DNA of 38,197 nucleotides from JBOGWY01 sp050694015 (GTDB lineage Bacteria > Actinomycetota > CADDZG01 > WHSQ01), in assembly GCA_050694015.1 (NCBI GenBank), contig JBOGWY010000157.1, forward strand, positions 1 through 38,197. Direction: 5' to 3'. Positions 14,539 to 23,171 of this stretch are shown in pieces. The translations under genes were made by a program, and so were the position numbers. The notes under the pieces were generated by a model. It was not told the origin of the DNA. It did no database searches and saw only the letters and a program-made list of their open reading frames with translations. Position 1 is the first letter of the stretch; each line of letters begins with the position of its first letter.

Positions 14539-14787
14539 ATGCGCCAGGTCTTCAGGCACGAACAGAAAATGCTGCGGCTCGGACCCGCCCCTGAAGGCTC
14601 AACCGTGGTCGTGTACTCCGACGACTCGGGCAGATGGCGGTGGCAGAAGATCACTCGTTCCGGCGCCATCTCGACATCGTCCGCTTCGTCGTTCGTGAGC
14701 CGGGACGAGGCCACGGAATCGGCCTACGAGTCGAACCCCGGGACGCCAGTTCAGGTAGAGGTCCTGGACCGAGCCCGCCCGGCGTAG
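14539..14787 (+). CDS. Small protein resembling DUF1508/YegP domain
   Basis: An 82-residue protein, MRQVFRHEQKMLRLGPAPEG. Its centre reads VVYSDDSGRWRWQKITRSGA then ISTSSASSFVSRDEATESAY. The order D-x-x-GxxRW-x6-G-x-I-x-x-S-S-x-x-F-x-S-x-x-x-A resembles the YegP/DUF1508 fold, small beta-beta-alpha proteins of unknown role that are often stress-linked. The match is by pattern only. No signal peptide is seen. It is monocistronic behind its own box-type promoter. Function unknown. Confidence 0.65.
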   Translation: MRQVFRHEQKMLRLGPAPEGSTVVVYSDDSGRWRWQKITRSGAISTSSASSFVSRDEATESAYESNPGTPVQVEVLDRARPA

Positions 14788-14815
14788 AGGTCTACCCGTT
14801 CAGTCTTGCGGCCGG

Positions 14816-14932
14816 TCAGCCGCGGGAAGCGAACGTCAGGCGGATCAGATAGCCGACGGCCCACACCCGGTCGACGGTCCACTCGCCGGCCGCTCGGGCC
14901 ACGTTCAACACCTTGTCTGAGCGCTGCTGCAT
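14816..14932 (-). CDS. Possible 38-residue small protein
   Basis: The reverse strand reads MQQRSDKVLNVARAAGEWTV then DRVWAVGYLIRLTFASRG and stops at 14816. GGAGG lies ten bases before the ATG. The peptide is a plausible amphipathic helix with a basic end, but without homologues in hand it may be a chance frame. It occupies most of the 297-bp gap between the DUF1508-like gene and the ABC exporter. Confidence 0.3.
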   Translation of the reverse strand: MQQRSDKVLNVARAAGEWTVDRVWAVGYLIRLTFASRG

Positions 14933-15022
14933 CGCTGCATGTCCTCCGTTCCGGTGCCGTCCTCGACTAAGACGACCGTCCAGGGATAAACGTTGCTCCA
15001 TAAGAAGGGTGCGGAGACGGAT

Positions 15023-15051
15023 TTCGCCGGGATCGGTGAGGAAGCTACTAT
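15023..15051 (+). promoter_or_regulatory. Candidate promoter of the ABC exporter operon
   Basis: TTCGCC (15023-15028) and TACTAT (15046-15051) are 17 bp apart and precede GTG 15085 by a plausible 5' leader. CTACTATCGCTGTAG around the -10 has inverted CTAC/GTAG arms, a possible operator. This rests on sequence pattern only. Confidence 0.45.
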
Positions 15052-15084
15052 CGCTGTAGTAATCGAGTTGACGGGGGAGAGTCA

Positions 15085-17829
15085 GTGAGCGTTGGCAGGC
15101 ACGCGGCGAGGATGCCGTTCAACCCCTTGTGGGTGAAGGCGCCCGTCGTCCTGTTGCGCTTCCCCGGATTGTTGCTCTCGCTCACCGCGGGGGCCGTGCT
15201 CCTTGCGCTGGCGGCGTCGTCGTACCCGATGTTCATCTCGTCGGCCTCGAGCGCGGCCCTCGACCGCCAGCTCGTGCGCGCGACGGCGTTCGGCGCCGGC
15301 ATGTTGGTGGAGAAGGACAGCCTGCTCGTCCCGACGTTCGCCCGCTACGGCGAAGAGGTCTCTCCGGAGGAGTCGATCGAGGAGTTCCGCGCCCGCGAGA
15401 CCGCGGTCGCTGCCGAGGCAGAGAGCCTGGACGTCTTCGACGATGTGGTCTCCACCTACCTCGGCCCCCCGCTCAACGCGACTTCGGAGAACGCGCCGCG
15501 ATACTCGACGCAGTTCCGTCCGCTCTATCGCACGAACGCGCTCGCGCACGTCGAGCACGTCGCCGGCACTGAGGGCGACGGCGTCTGGGTCGCCGACCTA
15601 TACGCGCGGCGGCTCGACGTGCGCCCCGGAGACACGCTGCTCGTCACCCAGCGGGGCCGCGAGGACGGTTTCGAGGTCCCGGTCGACGGGATCTACAAGG
15701 CCCTTTTCAACCAACCCTCGAGGCCGTACTGGCGGTCGCTCACGCGCGAGATCTACCCGAGCCCCGACAGCGCGGCGCCGCCGACATTCCTGATCGGCGA
15801 CCTCGAGCGGATCGCGCAGATCTCGTCCAACACGCGCGCCGAGATCGTGCTGCAGCGTTTCGAGATGCCGCTCGATCTCAGTCAGCCGGTCACACTCGAC
15901 GACGCCCGCGCGGTCAAGGTCGAGACGCGTGCGATGGAAGCACGCCTTCGAGACGAGAACTCTCAGTTGGGCGAGCGATTCTGCTTCACGTGCTTCGGCG
16001 GCCCCCCTCGGACGAGCACCTTGATATCGAGCGTCGTGTCGCAGACCGAACGGCGTGTCGATCCGGTCGAAGGACCGGTGCGTTTGCTCCTCGTCGCCGG
16101 AGTGATCGTCGCTCTGGCCGTAGTGGCCGCCGCCGGTGCCTTCGCGGTCGCGACCCGTCGCGTCGAAGCCGACCTCTTGTTCGCGCGGGGGATGAAACCG
16201 GCGACCATGGCCGTCAAGACGATCGCGGAGTCCGTGATCCCGGCACTGGTGGGGGCGGCGATCGGCTACTTCACGGCATCGTTCCTCGTCGAGGTGCTCG
16301 GCCCGGGCGGCGCCGTCGACGAGAACGCGATCGCGTTCGCGCGGCGCGCCGCGATCATCTCGGTACCGGTCTCGATCACGCTGCTCGCGATCGTGTCCGC
16401 CCTGGCGTTCCTTCGACGATCGGAGGCGGCGACGGAACGGCTCGGGCTCCTCGCCCGCATCCCGTGGGAGGTCGGCATCCTGATCCTCGCGTTCGTGTTC
16501 CTCGGCCGTCTCTTGAGCGGCGGTGCGCTGGTGCGGAACGCGGCAACCGGCGTCACACGTCCGAGCGTGTTCCTGTTGCTGTTCCCGATCCTGTTCATCG
16601 CGGGCTTCGGGATGCTCTCGGCCCGGTTCCTCCAATGGGTCCTCAAGCGCATCCGCGACGGGAGCTCGGGTATGGGCTCGGGTCTGTACGTGGCGGTGCA
16701 TCGGCTCGCGGGAGCGCCGCGTCTCACGATGATGCTGCTTGCTGCGGCGGCGCTCGCGCTCGGCATGTTCGTGCATGCCCAGACGATCGTTCGTTCGCTC
16801 GAGACCACCGTCGACGCGAAGGCTCTCCTCTTCGTGGGCAGCGATGTGCAGGTAGCGGCGCGTCCCGACATCCCGATCCCCGATGACTTCACGTTCCCGC
16901 GCACGCTCGTCGCACGCTTCCTCGAAGCGGGCACGATGGAGCCGGGCGGGGTCGAGGTCGATCTCCTCGCGGTCGACCCGGACACTCTCGGCGATGCCGC
17001 GTACTGGCGCTCGGAGTTCGGTGCCGATTCGTTCGACGCGCTGATGGAGGAGCTCGACAACGATGACGGGGCCGAGATCCCGGTGATCGCGTCGAATACC
17101 GCGCTCGCCGGCATCGACTCGTACGACTATCTCGAGACGTCGGTGCCGGTCGAGGTGATCGAGGAGACGAGCACGTTCCCCGGGACCTCGTCCAAGCGGC
17201 CGATGCTCGTGATCGAGACGGACCAGCTCAGGGACCACTTCGAGGAGGTCGGACGCCCGATCGATCCCACCGAGGATGCCCGCGCCACGACCGAGTTCTG
17301 GGTCCGCGGCGACACCGAGGCCATCGTGGATCGGGTCGCCACGTGGGAGGAGCCGCCGTACTCGATCCTGACCGCGGAGGACGTCAAAGACATCCCATCG
17401 ATCTCCGCGGTGATAGATACGTTCGGAGTGCTGAACGTTCTCGGCTTGGGGGCAGGTCTCCTCGTGATCGTCGTCATCCTCATGTACCTACAGGCGCGTC
17501 AGCGTGCCCGTGTCGTGTCGTACGCGCTGTCGCGCCGGATGGGTCTCGACGACGGGAGTCACCGGGCCGCCCTCGTGCTCGAGCTGGCCGTGCTGCTGGC
17601 CGCGGCCTACGTCGTAGGGACGATCCTGGCGCTGGCCTCCGCTCGCATCATCGTGAGAATGGTCGATCCTCTCGCCACGATCCCACCGCCGTCGTTGTTC
17701 GTCCCGCCGTTCGTGCTGGTCGCCGGTGCCTTCGTGGTGCTGCTCGTGGTGGCTGCGATCGGCGGTGCGTTGACCAACGCGCGCGCGAAACGAGCGGACT
17801 TTGCTGAGGTGATGCGCCTTGCGGACTGA
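15085..17829 (+). CDS. ABC exporter permease with two FtsX-like halves
   Basis: A 914-residue integral membrane protein. A first helix (about 22-45) is followed by a large outer domain. Helices cluster at about 333-357, 370-400, 415-440, 460-480 and 500-520. A second anchor helix (about 545-567, TMMLLAAAALALGMFVHAQ) is followed by another outer domain (about 570-780) and three helices from 781 (VLNVLGLGAGLLVIVVILMY). This is two FtsX/MacB-type modules in one chain. GTG 15085 has GGGGGAGA upstream. The next gene encodes two fused ATPases and starts within its last codons. Together they form a complete type VII-style (mechanotransmission) exporter that may move lipids, lipoproteins or peptides. 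Substrate unknown. Confidence 0.88.
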   Translation: MSVGRHAARMPFNPLWVKAPVVLLRFPGLLLSLTAGAVLLALAASSYPMFISSASSAALDRQLVRATAFGAGMLVEKDSLLVPTFARYGEEVSPEESIEEFRARETAVAAEAESLDVFDDVVSTYLGPPLNATSENAPRYSTQFRPLYRTNALAHVEHVAGTEGDGVWVADLYARRLDVRPGDTLLVTQRGREDGFEVPVDGIYKALFNQPSRPYWRSLTREIYPSPDSAAPPTFLIGDLERIAQISSNTRAEIVLQRFEMPLDLSQPVTLDDARAVKVETRAMEARLRDENSQLGERFCFTCFGGPPRTSTLISSVVSQTERRVDPVEGPVRLLLVAGVIVALAVVAAAGAFAVATRRVEADLLFARGMKPATMAVKTIAESVIPALVGAAIGYFTASFLVEVLGPGGAVDENAIAFARRAAIISVPVSITLLAIVSALAFLRRSEAATERLGLLARIPWEVGILILAFVFLGRLLSGGALVRNAATGVTRPSVFLLLFPILFIAGFGMLSARFLQWVLKRIRDGSSGMGSGLYVAVHRLAGAPRLTMMLLAAAALALGMFVHAQTIVRSLETTVDAKALLFVGSDVQVAARPDIPIPDDFTFPRTLVARFLEAGTMEPGGVEVDLLAVDPDTLGDAAYWRSEFGADSFDALMEELDNDDGAEIPVIASNTALAGIDSYDYLETSVPVEVIEETSTFPGTSSKRPMLVIETDQLRDHFEEVGRPIDPTEDARATTEFWVRGDTEAIVDRVATWEEPPYSILTAEDVKDIPSISAVIDTFGVLNVLGLGAGLLVIVVILMYLQARQRARVVSYALSRRMGLDDGSHRAALVLELAVLLAAAYVVGTILALASARIIVRMVDPLATIPPPSLFVPPFVLVAGAFVVLLVVAAIGGALTNARAKRADFAEVMRLAD

Positions 17830-19300
17830 CGCTCACCCCACTCGCGGCGTTGCGGCGTCATGCGAGGACCTCGTCAAGACGTACTGGAAGGAGACCGGCC
17901 AGGTCCAGGCGCTGAAGGGCATCGACGCTCAGTTCCCTCCGGCGGCGCTGACCGCCGTCGTGGGCCCGTCGGGGAGCGGGAAGTCGTCGCTGCTGCGGCT
18001 GCTCGCGGCGATGGACCGGCCGACGTCGGGGGCCGTCACGGTCGGGGATACGCGCCTCGATTCGGCGTCCAGCGGCAAGATGCGCCACGTCCGGCGCAAT
18101 GTCGTCGGTTACCTGTTCCAGCGTCCGTCGGACAACTTCGTGTCGTATCTGACGGTCGGCGAGCACCTACGGGTGGCGAGCGGCCGTCGTGCGCGCGGTG
18201 GAGCGGAGCACGACCTCGACGAGCTCCTGGGTGAACTCGGGATCGCGCATCGGGTCGACCACCTTCCCTTCGAGCTGTCCGGCGGTGAACAGCAGCGCGC
18301 TGCGTTCGCCCAGATGCTGGCCGCGGGCTCGCGCATGATCGTCGCCGACGAGCCCACCGCCGAGCTCGACAGCACTTCGGCTGCCGCCGTCCTCGGCATC
18401 ATCCGCTCGCTCGTGGAGCGCGGCGTCTCGTTCGTGATCGCGACGCACGACGCGAGCGTCACCGACGTCGCCGATCACGTCATCGAGCTCGATCACGGCG
18501 TCATCAAGGCGGTGCACGACGCCCAGATAGCGCCCGTGGACGCGATCGCGGCGCGCCGGGTTTACGCCTCGCGCCCGACGCGCACACACCGCCCCTATCA
18601 ACGTGAGGTCCCGAGACCTACCGGCGACCGCGAGCCGGTCCTGACCCTGACCGGCGTGTCGAAGCACTACCAGCGGGGCGACGAGATCGTCCATGCCCTC
18701 GAGGACGTGTCGGTCACGCTGGGCGCCGGCGAGGTCGTGGGCCTCGTCGGCCGTTCCGGTTCCGGAAAGACCACGCTCCTCAACGTCGTGGCGGGGTGGG
18801 AGCGACCGGATGCGGGGACCGTCGACTGGGCGGGGCTCAGCAACGACGGCGGCCTCCTCGCGTGGCAAGACGCCGCCGTGTTGCCACAGAAGCTCGGCCT
18901 CATCGATGAGCTGACCGTTCGCAAGAACATCGAGTACCCGGCGCGGCTCGGCGGAGTGCTCGACGACAAGAGAGACCTGGTCGACGACCTACTCGAGGAG
19001 CTCGGCCTCGACTACCTTCAGCATCGTTTGCCCAAGGAAACCTCGGTCGGCGAACAGCAGCGCGCCGCACTGGCGCGCGCTCTGGTGCTGGCGCCGCGCA
19101 TGCTGCTGGCCGACGAGCCCACCGGGCACCAGGACAAGGGCTGGGGCGACGCGGTCTTCCGCGCGATCCGACACGCCGCCGCCCGGGGCACCTGCTGCCT
19201 CGTAGCGACCCACAACCAGGAAGTGGCGGAATTCCTCGATCGCGTCCTGACGATGGCCGACGGCCGCCTCACCCAAGCCGACACCCCCGCCCGCGTCTAA
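17819..19300 (+). CDS. ABC transporter ATPase with two fused nucleotide-binding domains
   Basis: A 493-residue protein with two LolD/MacB-type ATPase domains. Domain 1 has Walker A GPSGSGKSS, signature LSGGEQQRAAFAQM and Walker B RMIVADEPTAELD, with ATHDAS as the switch His. Domain 2 (from about 275) has Walker A GRSGSGKTT, a degenerate signature TSVGEQQRAALARA (V for G), Walker B RMLLADEPTGHQD and ATHNQE. The start is TTG 17819 behind GAGGTGA, overlapping the permease stop by 11 bases. It powers the 15085 permease. The two domains match the two FtsX halves of the permease, giving a two-polypeptide full transporter. Confidence 0.9.
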   Translation: MRTDAHPTRGVAASCEDLVKTYWKETGQVQALKGIDAQFPPAALTAVVGPSGSGKSSLLRLLAAMDRPTSGAVTVGDTRLDSASSGKMRHVRRNVVGYLFQRPSDNFVSYLTVGEHLRVASGRRARGGAEHDLDELLGELGIAHRVDHLPFELSGGEQQRAAFAQMLAAGSRMIVADEPTAELDSTSAAAVLGIIRSLVERGVSFVIATHDASVTDVADHVIELDHGVIKAVHDAQIAPVDAIAARRVYASRPTRTHRPYQREVPRPTGDREPVLTLTGVSKHYQRGDEIVHALEDVSVTLGAGEVVGLVGRSGSGKTTLLNVVAGWERPDAGTVDWAGLSNDGGLLAWQDAAVLPQKLGLIDELTVRKNIEYPARLGGVLDDKRDLVDDLLEELGLDYLQHRLPKETSVGEQQRAALARALVLAPRMLLADEPTGHQDKGWGDAVFRAIRHAAARGTCCLVATHNQEVAEFLDRVLTMADGRLTQADTPARV

Positions 19301-19418
19301 CCCCCCCCACCGAACTTTGCTGTGCTCAGGCGCACGCCCATCAGATGGTTTGGGGCGGGCGGGCCGGAACGTTTGCTTTAGTCGTCCCGATGCGCGTTCT
19401 GAGAGGCATAGTTGGGCC
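19301..19418 (+). promoter_or_regulatory. Short upstream region of the MerB-like gene
   Basis: This 118-bp gap begins with a C-run and GC-rich sequence. Near the gene it contains TTTGCTTTAG and GGCATAGTTGGGCC just before ATG 19419. No clear -35/-10 pair, and no MerR-type dyad of the mer promoter kind, can be recognised. GTTGGGCC gives only a weak ribosome-binding site. Confidence 0.25.
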
Positions 19419-20111
19419 ATGAGCCGGTCTGAGACTCTGGATCGCGACGTCCGCGCCGCCATCTACCGGCGGTTCGTCGACGCCGGTACGGCCCCCTCTC
19501 CGGGTGAGATCGCGACCGAGCTCGGTGTGGCGCTGCCCGAAGTGACGACCTCGCTGACGCGGCTCGCCGACGCACACGTCATCACGATGGCTCTCGGCGG
19601 GAGCTACATATGGATGGCGAACCCGTTCTCGGCCCTCCCGACTAACTTCGTGGTTCGTGCCACCGGCACGAGTTGGTGGGGCAACTGCATCTGGGACGCG
19701 CTCGGCATCCTCGCGGCGCTGCGTACCGAGGGCTCGGTCTCGACCTGGTGTCCGGATTGTGGCGATGCGCTCGAGGTACGCATCGAGGGCGGCCGCGCGT
19801 CGAGCGAGGCGGACACGGTCCACTTTTCCGTCCCCGCGGCGCAGTGGTGGGACGACATCGGCTACACGTGAGCGACGATGCTGCTCTTCCGGTCGGAGGA
19901 GCACGTGGATAAATGGAACGCAGCGAGACAAGCAACACGCGGCGGCATGATGACGTTGGAACAACTGTGGAAGCTCGCACGAAGATGGTACGGAGACCGG
20001 CTCGATCCCCAGTGGGGTCGTCGACGTCCCGAGGACGCACAGGCGATCCTGACCGAGGTCGGCCTCACCGGCGCGTTCTGGCAACTGCAGCCTCAGCCGC
20101 AGTCCTTCTGA
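19419..20111 (+). CDS. MerB-like organomercurial lyase family protein, candidate selenoprotein (in-frame TGA 19869-19871)
   Basis: Read through the TGA, the frame gives 230 residues; terminated at it, only 150. An N-terminal winged-helix-like part (EIATELGVALPEVTTSLTRL) precedes the MerB fold. C90-I-W-D93 matches MerB C96-x-x-D99. C111 matches C117 with the same 21-residue spacing. The TGA is codon 151, at the place of C159, between WWDDIGYT and ATMLLFRSEEHVDKW; the latter aligns with the segment that follows Cys159. The downstream half continues in the same frame with family-like residues (LEQLWKLARRWYGDRLD, EVGLTGAFWQL). A SECIS-like stem-loop lies at 19882-19903. The alternatives are a recent nonsense mutation, or two separate polypeptides. 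No selA/B/C/D gene is in the window. Confidence 0.75.
19882..19903 (+). promoter_or_regulatory. Candidate bacterial SECIS element
   Basis: TGCTCTTCC (19882-19890) pairs with GGAGGAGCA (19895-19903), nine pairs with one G-U, closing a GGTC tetraloop (19891-19894). The stem begins ten bases after the TGA and the loop 20 bases after it. This is in the range known for bacterial SECIS elements, which need a G in the first two loop positions. The E. coli fdhF SECIS loop also contains GGUC. Its function as a SelB site is inferred. Confidence 0.65.
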
Positions 20112-21529
20112 TGCCCGGGACGTCGACGGGCCATCATGTCCAGGACTACCCGTGGTCGGGCCCGCCTGCGATCTGGATCAGCGAGTGGGAGAACCCGCCG
20201 GAGTGGGGCTATCAAACGGCGAACTCGGTCGGCGGTGATGGTCGCTTCGTGGCCTTCTACCGCATCCGCCGGGACGGACCCGAGCGCCTACTGCTGCACA
20301 ACGTGGCACGGGACCGCAACCGCCTCATAGCCCGACCTCCCGCCGACTACCGTCGGTGCTACGACTGCGGGAAGTTCCCCAGCGACGGTGGGTTTCGGCT
20401 CCCAGACTTCTCGCTCGATGGTCGCTACCTCGTCTTCGCCACCGACTACCGGCTCGTAGCAGGCGACCGGAACCGCTACGCCGACGTGTATCGCTACGAC
20501 ATACAGACGAGGGAGTACGTGCTCGTGAGCGTCGGCACGGACGGGCGGCCCGGCAACTCGCCGTCGTCGGCCGCAGCGGTCTCCGACGATGGCCGTTTCG
20601 TGGCGTTCGCGAGCGGATCGTCTGACTTCGTCGAAGGAGACACGAATCGCGCTACCGACGTTTTCGTCCGCGATCTAGAGGCACAGACCACGACGCGCGT
20701 CAGCGTGGCGAGCGACGGGACCCAGGGGGACTGGTCGCCCGATGACGCGGACGTCCGGTACGTACGCGGGAACAGCCACACCCCGGATATCTCCGGCAAC
20801 GGATCTCTCGTTTCGTTCGTCTCGATCGCCGACACGCTCGTCGAGGGCGACACGAACGATGCGAACGACGTGTTCGTGCACGACGTCCGCGGCCACACCA
20901 CCAGGCGCGTCAGCGTTACTAGCTCCGGCGAGCAGCTAACGCCGTTCGAATACTGCGAGTCCGCGAGCTGCTTCCGGGATGGTGCGGAAGAGGCATCGAT
21001 CTCCGGCAACGGCGAGGTCGTCGTGTTCCGCAGTCACGCCAACGGCCTGGTGCCGGAGGACGAGAACCAGAACGTCGACATCTTCACGCACGAGCTCGCG
21101 ACCGGCCTCACCGAGCGCGTGTCCGAACCAACGGGTGGCGGCGAGTCGTACGGGCCGGGCACGCACGAGTGCGGCCACAACGGCCAGTGTTTCTTCTTCA
21201 TCTACAGCTACGCAGCGTCGATCTCATACGACGCGGACCGGGTCTATTTCCTGACGGGAGCGCCGCGGATAACGCACGTCGACGACGGGCGCGAGGCGGG
21301 CGACGATACCGACATGTTCGTCCACGACCGGTCGACGAAGGTGACCCAACTGGTGAACCGCAAACCCGACGGGTCCTGGGCCCCCGCGGCCAACGTCTAT
21401 CCGGGGCAGATCTCCGCCGACGGTAACTGGGCGATCTACTCGAGCGACGGACGCGGGATCGCGCCGGGCGACCGGCGCTTCGGCGATGTGTTCCTTCAGG
21501 AGCTCGTCGATGAAGCGTTCGGCGACTAA
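20111..21529 (+). CDS. Beta-propeller (WD40-like/PD40, TolB-type) repeat protein
   Basis: A 472-residue protein from ATG 20111, which shares its A with the previous stop (TGATG). Repeats of SxDGRFVAFAS followed by DTNxxxDVFVxDxxxxxTxRVS recur about five to six times (SDDGRFVAFASGSSDFVEGD; ISGNGSLVSFVSIADTLVEG; ISGNGEVVVFRS), the TolB-like PD40 propeller pattern. Such proteins are usually exported, but this start gives no signal peptide. An upstream in-frame extension contains RRVLATAASAAVLL just before the ATG, which would look like a signal but would overlap the MerB-like gene by over 100 bases. Role unknown. Its stop overlaps the convergent gene's stop (21526-21529). Confidence 0.82.
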   Translation: MPGTSTGHHVQDYPWSGPPAIWISEWENPPEWGYQTANSVGGDGRFVAFYRIRRDGPERLLLHNVARDRNRLIARPPADYRRCYDCGKFPSDGGFRLPDFSLDGRYLVFATDYRLVAGDRNRYADVYRYDIQTREYVLVSVGTDGRPGNSPSSAAAVSDDGRFVAFASGSSDFVEGDTNRATDVFVRDLEAQTTTRVSVASDGTQGDWSPDDADVRYVRGNSHTPDISGNGSLVSFVSIADTLVEGDTNDANDVFVHDVRGHTTRRVSVTSSGEQLTPFEYCESASCFRDGAEEASISGNGEVVVFRSHANGLVPEDENQNVDIFTHELATGLTERVSEPTGGGESYGPGTHECGHNGQCFFFIYSYAASISYDADRVYFLTGAPRITHVDDGREAGDDTDMFVHDRSTKVTQLVNRKPDGSWAPAANVYPGQISADGNWAIYSSDGRGIAPGDRRFGDVFLQELVDEAFGD

Positions 21530-22476
21530 AGCGAGATCGTTCGGGCTTCGATCAGGCCCTCGTCGTGCGCGTCGAGGACCGCTCGCGCGATCGCGAGGTC
21601 CTGGATCGCGAGGCCGGTCGAGTCGAACAGCGTGGTCTCGTCGTCGCTCGCCCGTCCCGGGGCGCGCCCGGTGAGGACCGCGCCGAGCTCGGTGACGTCG
21701 TCGTGCGAGATGAGTCCTTCTTCGATGGCTCCGGTGAGCTCGCCACCGTGGCTCGCCTGGGCCCACTCGTCACAGAACAGCCGGCATGCGGCCACCGCAT
21801 CGGTCGTCATCTCGGCTTTACCCGAGCCGTCGGCTCCGAGCGCATTGATGTGCATGCCGGGGCCCAGGTGGCGCGCCGTGACGACGGGATCGTGGCCCGG
21901 TGTGACGAGCGTGACCACGTCGCAGGCGAGCGCGTCGACAACCGTGCCTGCGGTCCAGGTGAGCTCCTCGGCCAGCGTGCGTGCCGCGCTCTCGTCGACG
22001 TCCGCGCACACGCCGTCTGTGTAACCCGCCGCCTTCAAACAGAGAGCGGCCCATCTTCCATGGAGGCCGCACCCGACGAGGCCCACGGTGCGCGCCCGGG
22101 ATGCGGCAAGCGTCTGGGCCGCGATGGCGGCGGCGGCTCCCGTGCGTAGCGCGGTGACGGCCGTCCCGTCGATCAGCGCGCGCCACTCGCCCGTGGTGGC
22201 ATCGCTGATCAGGATCGTTCCGGTGACGACCGGGAGGCCCTTGGCGCGGTTGTCGGGGAACGACGTGACCCATTTCAAAAGCGCGAGCCCGTCGCCCGAC
22301 GCCGGCATCGCGCGGAAGTCACCGTGCGGCGGGCTCTGCAGGTACACCTTCGGCGGCATGATCCACTCGCCGGTCGCGTGCTTGATGAAGCCGTGTCTCA
22401 CCTCGTCGATCGCTGCCGTCGGCGGTATCGCGGCGATCACCTGGTCGTAGCCGATGACGAGGGCCTCGGAGCTCAC
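21526..22476 (-). CDS. Ornithine cyclodeaminase/mu-crystallin family protein
   Basis: A 316-residue protein of the OCD/Mu-crystallin family (ornithine cyclodeaminase, alanine dehydrogenase, ketimine reductase). PPKVYLQSPPHGDFRAMPAS and LLKWVTSFPDNRAKGLPVVTG form the substrate part. RALIDGTAVTALRTGAAAAI and VGLVGCGLHGRWAALCLKAA (NAD(P)-binding glycine motif), then DVVTLVTPGHDPVV and GMHINALGADGSGKAEM, are family hallmarks. The start is GTG 22476, overlapping the PAP2 gene stop as GTGA, so the two are co-transcribed. Its stop overlaps the convergent propeller gene. Whether it deaminates ornithine or reduces an imine cannot be told from sequence. Confidence 0.9.
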   Translation of the reverse strand: MSSEALVIGYDQVIAAIPPTAAIDEVRHGFIKHATGEWIMPPKVYLQSPPHGDFRAMPASGDGLALLKWVTSFPDNRAKGLPVVTGTILISDATTGEWRALIDGTAVTALRTGAAAAIAAQTLAASRARTVGLVGCGLHGRWAALCLKAAGYTDGVCADVDESAARTLAEELTWTAGTVVDALACDVVTLVTPGHDPVVTARHLGPGMHINALGADGSGKAEMTTDAVAACRLFCDEWAQASHGGELTGAIEEGLISHDDVTELGAVLTGRAPGRASDDETTLFDSTGLAIQDLAIARAVLDAHDEGLIEARTISL

Positions 22477-23171
22477 GCGGGCTCTTCGACCGCCTCTCTT
22501 ATCTCGTTCTCCTCCTCGAGCTCGTGTTTGCCCGGTAGTTCTTCGGACGGGACTCCGAGGATGAGGTGTACGAGCGCACCGATCGCAACGCCGAGACCCG
22601 CACCCCCGATCACGTCGAGAGGCAGATGCGCCCCGACGTACATCCGTCCGAGGCATACGAGCACCGCGACGGTCCAGATCGCGATCCGGAGGCGTCGATC
22701 CTTGACGTAGGGGTGGGCCAGTGTCGCCAGAGAGAAGGCGACGGTGGCGTGGCCCGAGACGAACGCGAGGCCGGCGGTGGGTACGTCGCGCGCGATCACG
22801 TCGTTGAAGATCGCCGCCGGCCGCTCGCGCTGCACGAGGTCCTTCACGACGCGAGCCAGGTACCACTTCGCAACTCCCGCGATGCCGAACATCGCCGCGA
22901 GGCGCCAGCGGCGAAGGACGATCGCAATGACGAAGACCGCCGGCACCGCGAGCAGGTTCCCGAACTGCATCAGTACCCAGGCCGGCCAGTAGAGGAAGTC
23001 GGGCGCACCGTTGATGGTCTGGAAGACGTCGTGCTCGAGGCTCGTGACGTAATACTCGTCGACGAGCAGGGCGGACACGATCAGGACGGCCACTCCGGTG
23101 ATGAGGTGAGCGACGTGACGTGCGCGGCGCGTCACATTTGTCGCTTTTAGGCGGGATGCGGTGTCGGCCAC
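22473..23171 (-). CDS. PAP2-family membrane phosphatase
   Basis: A 232-residue membrane protein with about six helices. It carries all three PAP2 motifs: KDLVQRERP (K-x6-RP), FVSGHATVAF (SGH) and RMYVGAHLPLDVIGG (R-x5-H-x3-D). The acidic tail (ELEEENEIREAVEEPA) is cytoplasmic. The family dephosphorylates lipid phosphates such as phosphatidate or undecaprenyl pyrophosphate at the membrane. The start is GTG 23171. It is divergent from the LPG-synthase-like gene at 23295 and upstream of the OCD-family gene in a two-gene operon. Confidence 0.92.
   Translation of the reverse strand: MADTASRLKATNVTRRARHVAHLITGVAVLIVSALLVDEYYVTSLEHDVFQTINGAPDFLYWPAWVLMQFGNLLAVPAVFVIAIVLRRWRLAAMFGIAGVAKWYLARVVKDLVQRERPAAIFNDVIARDVPTAGLAFVSGHATVAFSLATLAHPYVKDRRLRIAIWTVAVLVCLGRMYVGAHLPLDVIGGAGLGVAIGALVHLILGVPSEELPGKHELEEENEIREAVEEPA

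Noticed and set aside
19301..19418. mer-type operator in front of the MerB-like gene
   Set aside because: No MerR dyad or 19-bp spaced promoter is present, and no merR, merA or merT gene is nearby.
19419..19871. MerB-like gene as a complete 150-residue protein ending at the TGA
   Set aside because: The same frame continues immediately with family-conserved sequence, and the TGA occupies a catalytic Cys position. A natural end there would remove a third of the fold.
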